Below are positions 27,045 through 35,564 of a stretch of 64,000 nt of DNA, piece after piece. Where the stretch lies: assembly GCA_963719975.1 (NCBI GenBank), contig CAVRED010000001.1:434001-498000 (forward strand), read 5' to 3'. Positions within the stretch are counted from its first letter, which is position 1; each line of letters opens with the position of its first letter. Position numbers and translations under genes: made by a program. This DNA is from Poindextera sp963719975. Its GTDB lineage: Bacteria; Pseudomonadota; Alphaproteobacteria; Caulobacterales; Caulobacteraceae. Under the pieces are notes generated by a model, which did no database searches, was not told the origin of the DNA, and saw nothing but the letters and a program-made list of their open reading frames with translations.

Positions 27045-27281
27045 ATGAACTCCTCGTTTCTGACAATCTCGGCTCTTGGCGCGGTGATGCTCTTGGCGAC
27101 CAGCCTGGCGCCGGCTTCGGCCCACCCAGGCCACGGATATGAGACGACGCAACACGCCCGCACGTACGAACCGCCCGACCCGTGCGTAGGGTTCCACGAT
27201 CGAAGGGCGCACGCGCATTGTGTCGCCGGCTTGACTTCGGGAAGGCGGCGGCGCGACCGCTTGGACCCATACAAGAACTGA
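27045..27281 (+). CDS. Small secreted protein of unknown function
   Basis: 78 residues from ATG 27045. A signal peptide (SFLTISALGAVMLLATSLAPASA) is followed by a short His-rich mature part (HPGHGYETTQHARTYEPPDPC, then RRAHAHC) with two cysteines and a basic tail. The His/Cys content would suit metal binding, but this is speculative. It is divergent from the six-cysteine gene, sharing the intergenic CtrA-type box, and convergent with the next gene. Confidence 0.5.
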   Translation: MNSSFLTISALGAVMLLATSLAPASAHPGHGYETTQHARTYEPPDPCVGFHDRRAHAHCVAGLTSGRRRRDRLDPYKN

Positions 27282-27296
27282 CGTGAAGTCAGCGGC

Positions 27297-27680
27297 CTAG
27301 CCTCCCGTCCGCTTACAGACCACGACATAGAATGACTGAATGGTGTCCGAACCAACCGCGATCCAGTCAACGTCGCTGTCCGTGGCGAGGTTGAGCTCAA
27401 GATCGTAGGTGAACGGAAGCGGATACGGCCCAAGGTCTTGCCAGGGCCCCGTCCCCGGGTGGGGAATCAGCCGTATGAACACCGTGCCTGGCGAGGCGCC
27501 GACGACGTCCGCCAGCGTGGTGCGCGGCGTCTTTATGACGACGTCCAAGGCGTGAAACGGGTTCGCCTTGTCGTGAACCGCGTTGATCCTCTCCTCTTGG
27601 CCGGTCAGGCATGGATGCGCCGAAGCGACCGTGGCCGCCGACAGGCCGGCGGCGGCCACAAGCGCAAAGAGACCACGCAT
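27297..27680 (-). CDS. Secreted protein of unknown function
   Basis: 127 residues; ATG 27680 is preferred over ATG 27692 because GGAGGT lies at the right distance before it. Signal peptide RGLFALVAAAGLSAATVASA with cleavage before HPCLTGQ. The mature part has DVVIKTPRTTLADVV, TVFIRLIPHP and TYDLELNLATDSDVDWIAVGSDT, a beta-strand-rich pattern, and two cysteines (near each end) that may pair. No family recognised. It is convergent with the small secreted gene at 27045. Confidence 0.6.
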   Translation of the reverse strand: MRGLFALVAAAGLSAATVASAHPCLTGQEERINAVHDKANPFHALDVVIKTPRTTLADVVGASPGTVFIRLIPHPGTGPWQDLGPYPLPFTYDLELNLATDSDVDWIAVGSDTIQSFYVVVCKRTGG

Positions 27681-27788
27681 GTGGACCTCCATCGCGTGAG
27701 GGGATCGCCACTGATGGCCAGAAAACCGACATTCGTGGGGCGGGATGACGGCGGGGCCGGGCAGCGCGCTTCCATCACCTCAAGCCGG

Positions 27789-28592
27789 TCAGCCCAAGCG
27801 TTCGATCAGCGCCACGGCGCCGGCCGGCGCGCGAACCTTCCCTTCGTGGATGATGAAGGCGAAGACGTCGCGCGCCTTGCCGTCCGGCGCCTGGCCGGGG
27901 TCGGCGCAGTCGAGGTCTTTCGGGCGGCCTCCCTCCGCCCAGGTCTCCAACCGCCGCGCCCAGGCGTCCAGCTGAGCCGGCGGGTAGGCGGTGTCGACGT
28001 CATCGGAGCCGGTCTGCAGCCGGGCGTAGACGAAGTCGGCGGTCACGTCGGCCAGGGCGGGATAGGTGTTGTGGTCGGCGAACACGGCCGCGACGCCGTG
28101 CCTGCGCAGCAACGCCGCGAACGCAGGGTCGCAGAAGCTCGGGTTGCGCACCTCGACGCAGTGGCGGAGCGGCAGGCCGTCGACCTTTTCGGGCAGGAGA
28201 TCGAGGAAGGCTCCGAAGTCGGCCTCGTCGAATTTCTTGGTCGGGGCGAATTGCCAGAGGATAGGGCCGAGCTTGTCGCCCAGCTCGCTCATCCCCTGGC
28301 GGAAGAAGTGCGCGATCGACTCGCCGGCCTCGCCCAGCACCCGCCGGTTGGTGGTGAAGCGCGACCCCTTCAGGGTGAAGACGAACCCGTCGGGCGTATC
28401 GGCCGCCCATTTGCGATAGCTCGCCGGCTTCTGCGAGCCGTAGTAGGTGGCGTTGATCTCGATCGCCGACACGTGGCGGCTCATGTAGGCCAGTTCGTTC
28501 TTCTGCGAGAGGTCGCCGGGATAGAACACGCCGCGCCAGGGCGCGAAGGTCCATCCGCCCACGCCAACGCGAATGTCGCCGCGGTCGCTCAT
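27789..28592 (-). CDS. DUF72 (YecE-like) TIM-barrel protein
   Basis: 267 residues from ATG 28592. IRVGVGGWTFAPWRGVFYP and AIEINATYYGSQKPASYRKWA are the two defining DUF72 motifs. FVFTLKGSRFTTNRR, LGPILWQFAPTKKFD, HCVEVRNPSFCDP and DFVYARLQTG follow in standard order. The family has a TIM-barrel fold related to phosphodiester hydrolases, with no settled function. Start GTG 28604 is possible but lies too close to the AGGAAGG ribosome site. Confidence 0.88.
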   Translation of the reverse strand: MSDRGDIRVGVGGWTFAPWRGVFYPGDLSQKNELAYMSRHVSAIEINATYYGSQKPASYRKWAADTPDGFVFTLKGSRFTTNRRVLGEAGESIAHFFRQGMSELGDKLGPILWQFAPTKKFDEADFGAFLDLLPEKVDGLPLRHCVEVRNPSFCDPAFAALLRRHGVAAVFADHNTYPALADVTADFVYARLQTGSDDVDTAYPPAQLDAWARRLETWAEGGRPKDLDCADPGQAPDGKARDVFAFIIHEGKVRAPAGAVALIERLG

Positions 28593-28686
28593 AACGCTGT
28601 TCACCTTCCTCGATCAGCAGCCTAGAGTGGAAACTGTGGGCCAACGGGGGTCGGACGGATAGACGAGGCGTAAACAAATTCGCGCC

Positions 28687-28721
28687 TAAGAATTCATATG
28701 AATTATTCTTAACGGGATAAT
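28687..28721 (+). promoter_or_regulatory. AT-rich palindromic promoter of the RND efflux operon
   Basis: Outer arms TAAGAAT (28687-28693) and ATTCTTA (28705-28711) flank a core that includes the perfect 14-base palindrome AATTCATATGAATT. GATAAT at 28716-28721 is a fair -10 box, and the palindrome would cover the -35 position (TTCATA, 28693-28698). This is the geometry of a repressor operator. No regulator gene is adjacent, so the repressor may be encoded elsewhere. Confidence 0.5.
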
Positions 28722-28824
28722 CCGCCCTGTCGCGCGTACCTCACGGTCGAGGCGCGGGGTCCGGGCGAGCCCATCGGTCGGGTCGGTCGCGCCGGCGACC
28801 TTCGAAACCACGAGCCTTTTTCTG

Positions 28825-30273
28825 ATGCGTCTTCGCCTCCTGCCGCTTCTGCTGTTGCCGTCGCTTGCCGGCTGCGCGCTCGGTCCGCGCGTGCCGACGC
28901 CCGACACCCACACGCCCGCCGCCTTCGAGGCGCCGAGCGACGTGACCCAGGGCGGCGTTCCCCTCGATCGCTGGTGGAGCGTCTACAACGACCCGCAGCT
29001 CCAATCGCTGGTCGATGAGGCGCTGCAGAACGCGCCGGACGCCCGGACGGCCCGCGCGCGGCTCGACGAGGCGATCGCGGTGCGCTCCGAAGCGGAGGAC
29101 GCCTACAACCCGCAAGGCGCGCTGCAGGGCTCGGCGACCGAGAGCACGACGCACACGCTCGGCAAGGCGCCGGTGCTCAACCTGGGGCCGCTCGGCCAGA
29201 TCCCGCTCACCAGCAGCGGAGCGTCAAACCAGGAGCTCCTGAACTTCGACGTCAGTTGGGAGATCGACATTTTCGGACGCCGCGCGGCCACCCGGGGCAA
29301 GGCCAACGCAGACCTGGCCGCCGCCCGCTTCAACTATGAAGCGACGCGCGCCAGCCTGGCGGCCAACGTCGCCGACCAGCTGTTCCAAGCGCGCGGACTG
29401 GCAATTCAGCTCGCCGATGCGCAGGAACAAGCCCGGATCGAGCGCGAGCTGGCGCGGGTCGCGCGTGCAAAGGCGGACCATGGCCTCGGCGCGGCCTCGG
29501 ACGCCGACCAGGCCGAGTCGCAGCTCGCCCAGTCGGATGCGCAGGTAAAGGACCTGGAGAGCCAGTTGCACGCCGCCCGGCGCACCCTGCTCGTCCTCGT
29601 CGGCAAGGGCGTCGACCCGCTCGACAGCCTTCCGGCGGCGGCCGAGGCAGGCACGCCGCCCATGGTCCCGGCCACCGTGCCGGGCGAGCTCCTGGCGCGG
29701 CGCCCCGACGTTCGCCAGGCGGCCGCCGAGCTGCGCTCGGCGAGCGGCCAACTCAAGCTCAACGAACTCGCCCTCTTCCCGAAGTTCACCCTCACGCCGG
29801 GGTTTGGCCTGACCTCGTCGCCGGAGTTCGGCACGAATCTGGTCAGCGACGCCTGGTCGATCGGTATCGGCCTCGCGCAGCCCATCCTCGATGCGCCGCG
29901 CCTGAAGTCGGAAATCCGCGCGCAAGGCGCGCGCGCGGATCAGGCCGTGATCGCATATGAGAAGGCGGTGCAGACTGCGTACGGCGAATCGGAGAACGCG
30001 CTGGTGAAGCTCTCATCGGACGAGGCGCGGGTGAAACTCTTGACCGGCGGCGAGGCGGAGGCCCGCCGCGCTTATGACGCCTCGCGCATCCGCTATGGCG
30101 CCGGAATCGACGACTTGACGGCCGTGCTGACCGCCGAGCGGACCTGGCAGAGCGCGCGTGAGGCGCTCACGGGCGCCCAGGTCGCCGCATTGACGAGTTC
30201 GGTGACCGTGTTCAAGGCGCTTGGCGGCGGCTGGGACCCGGCCACGCCGGGCGAGGAGCAGGCGAGCCGATGA
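28825..30273 (+). CDS. RND efflux outer-membrane lipoprotein (NodT/OprM family)
   Basis: 482 residues. The lipobox LPSLAGC near residues 11-17 marks a lipoprotein. Two TolC-like halves are visible: PLDRWWSVYNDPQLQSLVDEALQNAPD at the start of the first, and RRPDVRQAAAELRSASGQLKLNELALFPKFTLTP starting the second. FDVSWEIDIFGRR and IGIGLAQPILDA are the canonical outer-membrane barrel segments. It forms the exit duct of the pump encoded by the next two genes. The stop overlaps the adaptor start (ATGA). Confidence 0.92.
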   Translation: MRLRLLPLLLLPSLAGCALGPRVPTPDTHTPAAFEAPSDVTQGGVPLDRWWSVYNDPQLQSLVDEALQNAPDARTARARLDEAIAVRSEAEDAYNPQGALQGSATESTTHTLGKAPVLNLGPLGQIPLTSSGASNQELLNFDVSWEIDIFGRRAATRGKANADLAAARFNYEATRASLAANVADQLFQARGLAIQLADAQEQARIERELARVARAKADHGLGAASDADQAESQLAQSDAQVKDLESQLHAARRTLLVLVGKGVDPLDSLPAAAEAGTPPMVPATVPGELLARRPDVRQAAAELRSASGQLKLNELALFPKFTLTPGFGLTSSPEFGTNLVSDAWSIGIGLAQPILDAPRLKSEIRAQGARADQAVIAYEKAVQTAYGESENALVKLSSDEARVKLLTGGEAEARRAYDASRIRYGAGIDDLTAVLTAERTWQSAREALTGAQVAALTSSVTVFKALGGGWDPATPGEEQASR

Positions 30274-31376
30274 GGTCTGAGCGCTGGCCGGTGTTGGCGA
30301 CGCTCGCGTTCGCCGCGAGCCTTGGGCTCGTCGCCTGCGGGGCCAAGCCGCCGCCGCCGGCGGCCAGCGATACCGGCGCGCGCACGGTGCGCGTCGCGGA
30401 AATCCAGGTGCGTCCGCTGTCCGGCGGGCTCGAGACCTCGGGGGTCCTGGTCTCGCGGGAGGAGGCGGCCGTCAACGCCGAGCAGCTCCTCTCCGGATAT
30501 CGGGTGCTGAAGGTGTTCGTCGAGCCGGACGCCACCGTCGCCAAGGGTCAGCCCCTGGTGCAGCTGGACGACACCTTGCTGCGCTCGCAGATGGCCCAGG
30601 CCGCCGCGCAGGTCGCCCAACAGCGCGTCGCCGCCGAGCAGGCCGATCAGCAGGCGGCGGACGTCGCCGGGGCGGACATGGCCGGCGTGCTCTCCAAGGA
30701 ACAGATCGACCAGCGCCGGTTCGCCGCGCGGAGCGCTCATGCCACCCTCGACGCCCAGCGCGCAGTGCTGCGCGACCTTCAGGAGCGCGACGCGCGCATG
30801 GTCATCCGCGCGCCTGTCGCGGGCCTGGTGCTGACCCGCAACGTCAGGCCCGGCGATGTGGCCAGCGCCAACGCCCAGACGCCGATGTTCACCCTGGCGC
30901 GCGACAGTCTCGTCGAGCTCGACGCGCAAGTGGCCGAAGGCGACATGGCCGGCATCCACGTCGGCGACGCGGTCGAGGTGAAGCTGCCGGACGGGTCCAG
31001 CGTTGTCGGCTCGGTGCGGCTGGTCGAGCCCTCGGTCGACCCGCAGACCAAGCTCGGCAAGGTGCACGTCCGCCTGCCGGTGCAATCCAACCTCAGGCCC
31101 GGGGGGTACGGCCGGGCGATTTTCACCGGGCTCGTTCGCAGCGTTCCGGTCGCGCCGGAGGCGGCAATCCGCTACGACGCCGACGGAGCCTCTGTCATGC
31201 AAGTCGCCGCCGACAATCACGTGCATCAGGTGCCGGTGCGGACTGGCGAACACGAGGGCGGCTACGTCGAGATCCTTGCCGGGCCGCCCACCGGCGCGCG
31301 GGTGCTGCTCGGCGGCTCTTCGTTCGTCCTGCCCGGTGACCTCGTGCGCCCGATCGTGGACGCCGGAACGCACTGA
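30270..31376 (+). CDS. RND efflux periplasmic adaptor (membrane fusion protein)
   Basis: 368 residues. A lipobox-like LVAC near residues 20-23 suggests a lipid anchor. The order is typical: lipoyl-like half (VLVSREEAAVNAEQLLSGYRVLKVFV, VAKGQPLVQLDD), an alpha-helical hairpin rich in Ala/Gln, the second lipoyl half (RMVIRAPVAGLVLTRNVRPGDV), beta-barrel and membrane-proximal domain (LVEPSVDPQTKLGKVHVRLP, LRPGGYGRA). It links the permease to the outer-membrane duct. Overlaps both neighbours by 4 and 1 bases. Confidence 0.92.
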   Translation: MRSERWPVLATLAFAASLGLVACGAKPPPPAASDTGARTVRVAEIQVRPLSGGLETSGVLVSREEAAVNAEQLLSGYRVLKVFVEPDATVAKGQPLVQLDDTLLRSQMAQAAAQVAQQRVAAEQADQQAADVAGADMAGVLSKEQIDQRRFAARSAHATLDAQRAVLRDLQERDARMVIRAPVAGLVLTRNVRPGDVASANAQTPMFTLARDSLVELDAQVAEGDMAGIHVGDAVEVKLPDGSSVVGSVRLVEPSVDPQTKLGKVHVRLPVQSNLRPGGYGRAIFTGLVRSVPVAPEAAIRYDADGASVMQVAADNHVHQVPVRTGEHEGGYVEILAGPPTGARVLLGGSSFVLPGDLVRPIVDAGTH

Positions 31377-34300
31377 TGGCCGAGCTCAGGCTCTCCACCT
31401 GGGGGATCAAGAACCCGATTCCCGTGGCGCTGTTGTTCCTCGCCGCGGTGTTCGCCGGCGCGATCTCCTACGCCTTCCTGCCGATCAAGCAGTTCCCGAA
31501 CGTCGTCTTCCCGGCCGTGCTGGTCATCGTCACCGAGAACGGCGCGGCGCCGGCCGAGATCAAGACCCAGATCACGCGCCCGATCGAGGACGCCATGGCC
31601 GGCATCGCCGGGGTGCGCGACATCCAGTCGCAGATCGCCGAGGGGTCGTCGACGACCGAGGTTCAGTTCGAGCTGGGCGAGGACCTGCAGAAGGTCACGG
31701 ACGAGGTCCGTCAGCGGGTGGACCAGGCGCGGGTAAACCTGCCGCGCGAAATCGACCCGCCGACCGTCGAGCGGATCTCGATCGATTCCCAGCCGATCCT
31801 GACCTACGCGGTCTCCGCGCCCGACATGTCGGACAGCCAGCTATCCTGGTTCGTCGACGACACCGTTTCGCGCTCGCTGCAGGGCGCGAAGGGCGTGGCC
31901 CAGGTCAGCCGCGTCGGCGGCGTCGACCGCGAGATCAATGTGATCATCGATCCCGACCGGATGGCCGCGCAGGGGCTGACGGCCACCGAGCTCAACGCGG
32001 CGCTCTCCGCGTTCAACGCCAACATTCCCGGCGGGCGCGTCGACGTCGGCGGTCGCGAGCAGACCGTGCGGGTGCTCGGGGAGTCACCGACGGTCGACCA
32101 GCTGCGCGACCTTACGATCCCCACCGCCGGCGGGCGGTACGTCAAGCTGTCCGACGTGGCCGACGTCGGCGACGGGTCGGGCGAGCCGCGCGGGTTCGCC
32201 CGTCTGAACGACCGGCCGGTGGTCGGCTTCCAGGTTCTGAAGACCAACGACGCCAGCGAGGTGGTGACCGAGGACAACACCAAGAAGGCCATCGCGAACC
32301 TCGAGCGACAGCACCCGAACGTCCGCTTCACCGAGATCTTCTCCACGGTCGACAACACACGTGCGACCTACGAAGCCACCCTGCGCACCATGTTCGAGGG
32401 GATGGCGCTGGCGGCGCTGGTCGTCTTCCTTTTCCTGCGCGACTGGCGCTCGACCGCGATCGTCGCCGTCGCCATGCCGGTCTCGCTGGTGCCGACCTTC
32501 CTCGTCATGGTCGTGCTCGGCTTCAGCCTGAACATCGTCACGCTGCTCGCACTGACCCTGGTCATCGGAATCCTGGTCGACGACGCCATCGTCGAGATCG
32601 AGAACATCCAAAAACGGGTGCAGGCCGGCGCCAGGCCTTATCGGGCCTCGATGGAAGGCGCCGACCAGATCGGGCTCGCCGTCATCGCGACCACATCGGC
32701 CATCGTGGTCGTGTTCGCGCCCGTCTCCTTCATGGGCTCGATTCCAGGCCAGTTCTTCAAGGAGTTCGGGTTCACCGTCGTGATCTCGGTGCTGTTCTCG
32801 CTCCTGGTCGCGCGCCTCTTGACGCCGCTGCTCGCCGCCTACTTCCTCAAGCCGTCCGCCATCCCCCGCCCGCGCGGGGACCTTCGGCCCTTCTACCGGC
32901 GCAGCCTCGATTGGGGTCTATCGCACCGATGGATCATGGCCGTGATCGGCGGCGTGCTCGTGGTTCTGACGTTCGGCATCATGGGCGTCGGGCTGCCGAC
33001 GGGCGTCCAGCCGCCGGCCAACCCGGACTACATGTTCATCGGGCTCGAGGGTCCGCCCGGCGCCACGCTCTCCGATATGCAGCGCATCGAGAGCGAGACG
33101 ACCGCGCTGATCAAGGCGCGGGTTCCGGAAGCCTCGCAGATCTTCGTCCAGGTGGGTTCTGTCGCCGGGGAGGGCTTCGGTGGCGGCGGGGCCGGCGCGG
33201 GGCTGTCGTCGGGAACCGTCACCATCGTGTTGAGACCCGACCGCACTCGCACGGTCAATCAGATCAACGACGCCATCCGTCCCTACCTGCGCGACATCCC
33301 GGACGCGCGGGTTTCGATCCAGGGTGGCGGCTTCGGCGCGGCGGCGGTCCAGATCGTGCTCACCAGCGAAGACGCCGACGCGTTGCAGCGGGCTGGCGAT
33401 GAGCTGCAGCGCGAGATGCGGACGCTGCGCAACCTCGCCGACCCGCGGCCGGCCCTGCCGCCGATCGGCCCGGAGGTCGTCATCCGCCCGCGGCCCGACG
33501 AGGCCGCGCGCCTCGGCGTCACCGTCCAGTCGATCGCCACCATCGCCCGGGTCGCAACCCTCGGCGACATCGACGCCAACGTGCCCAAGCTTACCGACGG
33601 CGAGCGGCGGGTGCCCATACGCGTTCGCCTGCCCGCCAACGCGCGCACCAACATCGACATGATCCGCGCCATGCAGGTCCCGACGGCCTCTGGGGGCACG
33701 ACGCCGCTCTCCAGCGTGGCCGACGTCGCGTTCCAGGCCGGGCCCGCGGTGATCGAGCGCTACGCCCGGCGTGACGAGCTGGCGATCGACGCCGACCTCA
33801 CCAACGGCGCCCAGATCGGCCAGGGGCTGGCCGAGGTCAAACACCTGCCGATCATGCAGCACCTGCCGCCGGGGGTTGAGCCGGCGACGCTCGGCCAGCA
33901 GCAGGAATATGTCGACCTGTTCAGCGCCCTGTTCATGGCGTTCGTCACCGGCATCTTCCTGATCTACGGCGTTCTGGTCCTGCTGTTCCGCAGCTTCTTC
34001 AAACCCGTGGCCATCATCGGGGCGTTGCCGCTGGCGCTGTTCGGGGCGGCCGTCGCCCTCTTCATCACGCGGGAATCGCTCTCCATCCCGTCGTTGATCG
34101 GCGTGCTCATGCTGCTCGGGATCGCGGCGAAGAACTCGATCCTGCTCGTCGAATACGCGATCGAGCGGGAGCGTGACGGCATGCCCCAGCGCCAGGCGAT
34201 CATGGAGGCCTGCCGCGAACGGGCGCGTCCGATCATCATGACCAGCCTGGCGATGATCGCCGGCATGCTGCCGACCGCGTTTGCGCTCGGCAAAGGCTCG

Positions 34301-34540
34301 GAGTTCCGCCAGCCCATGGCCATCGCCGTGATCGGCGGCCTGATCACCTCGACGGTGCTCTCGCTCCTGATGGTGCCGGTGATCTACGAGATCCTCGACG
34401 ACATCGAGCACTGGCTGGTGCCCCGGCTCGCCAAGCTGATAACGCCCCGCGACGCGCCTGCCCCGCCGGCGGAGCACGGGGCGCCCCATCCCGAGCCCAT
34501 CAGCGCCGTAACCCGTCCCCCCATTTCGGTCGCGGAGTAG
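31376..34540 (+). CDS. RND multidrug efflux permease (HAE1 family)
   Basis: 1054 residues, full length. The N-terminus NPIPVALLFLAAVFAGAISYAFLPIKQFPNV is canonical. Membrane helix 4 contains LVIGILVDDAIVEIENI with the paired Asp residues of proton relay in HAE1 pumps. Two porter domains surround residues 40-330 and 560-860, and the duplicated membrane half has IGVLMLLGIAAKNSILLVEYAIE and IIMTSLAMIAGMLPTAFALGKGSEFRQPMAIAVIGG. It drives proton-coupled export; substrate is unknown. The paired Asp argues for organic rather than metal substrates. Confidence 0.94.
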   Translation: MAELRLSTWGIKNPIPVALLFLAAVFAGAISYAFLPIKQFPNVVFPAVLVIVTENGAAPAEIKTQITRPIEDAMAGIAGVRDIQSQIAEGSSTTEVQFELGEDLQKVTDEVRQRVDQARVNLPREIDPPTVERISIDSQPILTYAVSAPDMSDSQLSWFVDDTVSRSLQGAKGVAQVSRVGGVDREINVIIDPDRMAAQGLTATELNAALSAFNANIPGGRVDVGGREQTVRVLGESPTVDQLRDLTIPTAGGRYVKLSDVADVGDGSGEPRGFARLNDRPVVGFQVLKTNDASEVVTEDNTKKAIANLERQHPNVRFTEIFSTVDNTRATYEATLRTMFEGMALAALVVFLFLRDWRSTAIVAVAMPVSLVPTFLVMVVLGFSLNIVTLLALTLVIGILVDDAIVEIENIQKRVQAGARPYRASMEGADQIGLAVIATTSAIVVVFAPVSFMGSIPGQFFKEFGFTVVISVLFSLLVARLLTPLLAAYFLKPSAIPRPRGDLRPFYRRSLDWGLSHRWIMAVIGGVLVVLTFGIMGVGLPTGVQPPANPDYMFIGLEGPPGATLSDMQRIESETTALIKARVPEASQIFVQVGSVAGEGFGGGGAGAGLSSGTVTIVLRPDRTRTVNQINDAIRPYLRDIPDARVSIQGGGFGAAAVQIVLTSEDADALQRAGDELQREMRTLRNLADPRPALPPIGPEVVIRPRPDEAARLGVTVQSIATIARVATLGDIDANVPKLTDGERRVPIRVRLPANARTNIDMIRAMQVPTASGGTTPLSSVADVAFQAGPAVIERYARRDELAIDADLTNGAQIGQGLAEVKHLPIMQHLPPGVEPATLGQQQEYVDLFSALFMAFVTGIFLIYGVLVLLFRSFFKPVAIIGALPLALFGAAVALFITRESLSIPSLIGVLMLLGIAAKNSILLVEYAIERERDGMPQRQAIMEACRERARPIIMTSLAMIAGMLPTAFALGKGSEFRQPMAIAVIGGLITSTVLSLLMVPVIYEILDDIEHWLVPRLAKLITPRDAPAPPAEHGAPHPEPISAVTRPPISVAE

Positions 34541-34550
34541 GGCTAGCCCC
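34541..34550. other. Palindrome GGGCTAGCCC at a convergent gene junction (rotated one base)
   Basis: The ten-base palindrome begins at the final G of the permease stop region and includes the deacetylase stop (CTA on the plus strand at 34543-34545). It is short and lacks a T tract, so a terminator role is doubtful. It belongs to the set of convergent junctions in this window that are centred on CTAG. Confidence 0.25.
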
Positions 34551-35398
34551 CCGGCTCGCTGCGGCCGTTGGGGTAGCGGGTGCGGTATTCGCCGACGGCT
34601 TGCTCCATCGTCACGAACTTCGCGCCGGCGGCGGCGAGGTTCTCGATCAGGCCCTCCAGCATGATCAGCCGGTGCCCGCGCCCGATGACGTGCGGGTGGA
34701 AGGTGTAGGTCAAGACGCCCCACGCGTAGTGGTCGGCCATGTAGCGGAAGTCGGCGAACCAGTTCTCGCCAACCAGCGTGGCGTTCATCAGACCCGACTG
34801 CAGGACGCTGGGCGTCCGCATGTATTCGAACGCCGGGTAGTCGTCCAAGGACCAGCTGATCGGCATCTCGACGAGCGCGGTGTCGGACCCATAGCGGATC
34901 GGCTCGTGCAGGCTGACGACATCGCCGTCGCGGGCCTGGTAGGGCAGGTAGTCGTGCCCCATCAGGCTCGAAGTCGTAGACAAAGCCGTGCTTGAGCAGG
35001 AGCTCGATCGAATGCGGGCTCAAGTCCCACGCCGGCGAGCGATAGCCGCGGGCGGCGCGCCCGGTCAGCGCCACGATCGCTTCGTTGCCGCGCACCAGCT
35101 CCCGCTCTTCCTCCTCGCGCCCGAGACTGGCTGGGACCCGGTGGGTCCAGCCGTGGTGCGCGATCTCGTGGCCGGCCGCGTGCACGGCCGCCGCCGAGGC
35201 GGGATAGGTCGCGATGGTGTGGCCGGGGATGAACCAGGTCGAGGCGATCGAATGCTTGCCGAGCAGCGCCATCAGCCGTTCGGTCGCGACCACGCCGAAA
35301 TCGCCCCTGGAGATCATCGTCGGCGTCGTCATGTCGCGCGCGATCATCGGCGAGGCGTTGTCGTAGTCGAAGGTCAGGCAGACGAAGTGCTCGGCCAT
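34543..35398 (-). CDS. Polysaccharide deacetylase family protein (frameshifted)
   Basis: 284 residues after correction. The NodB-type start is VCLTFDYDNAS, with the catalytic Asp pair region, then GHEIAHHGWTHR with the metal-binding His-x3-His. GYRSPAWDLSPHS is the third motif. An extra base near 34972 breaks VYD-SSLMGHDYLPY; the rest, LTYTFHPHVIGRGHRLIMLEGLIENL, carries the last conserved His. The arrangement is closest to the PuuE/peptidoglycan-deacetylase-like subgroup acting on amide bonds, including allantoinase-like enzymes. The stop lies 2 bases from the convergent permease stop. Confidence 0.8.
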
Positions 35399-35564
35399 GC
35401 GTGAGGCTCCCTTGTCGCGTGCGATTTGGACCAAGGCGCGGGGCAAGCGCAAACGGCCTTGCGCCCCGGCGCTTTCCGTGGCGGAATGCCGGGCCTTATT
35501 TCGCTAATTTCATCCGACCGACGCGGGAAGACGCCGGCGGCGCATATTTTCAGGGAGATCAAGC

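Noticed and set aside
31003..33402. 799-codon plus-strand frame inside the adaptor and permease genes
   Set aside because: Arg/Pro/Ala-rich out-of-frame shadow of two genes with clear family motifs.
32918..35452. 844-codon open frame on the minus strand across the RND permease
   Set aside because: Antisense to a perfectly conserved permease; its sense comes from GC-rich codon positions. Only its last part, the true deacetylase N-terminus, is real.
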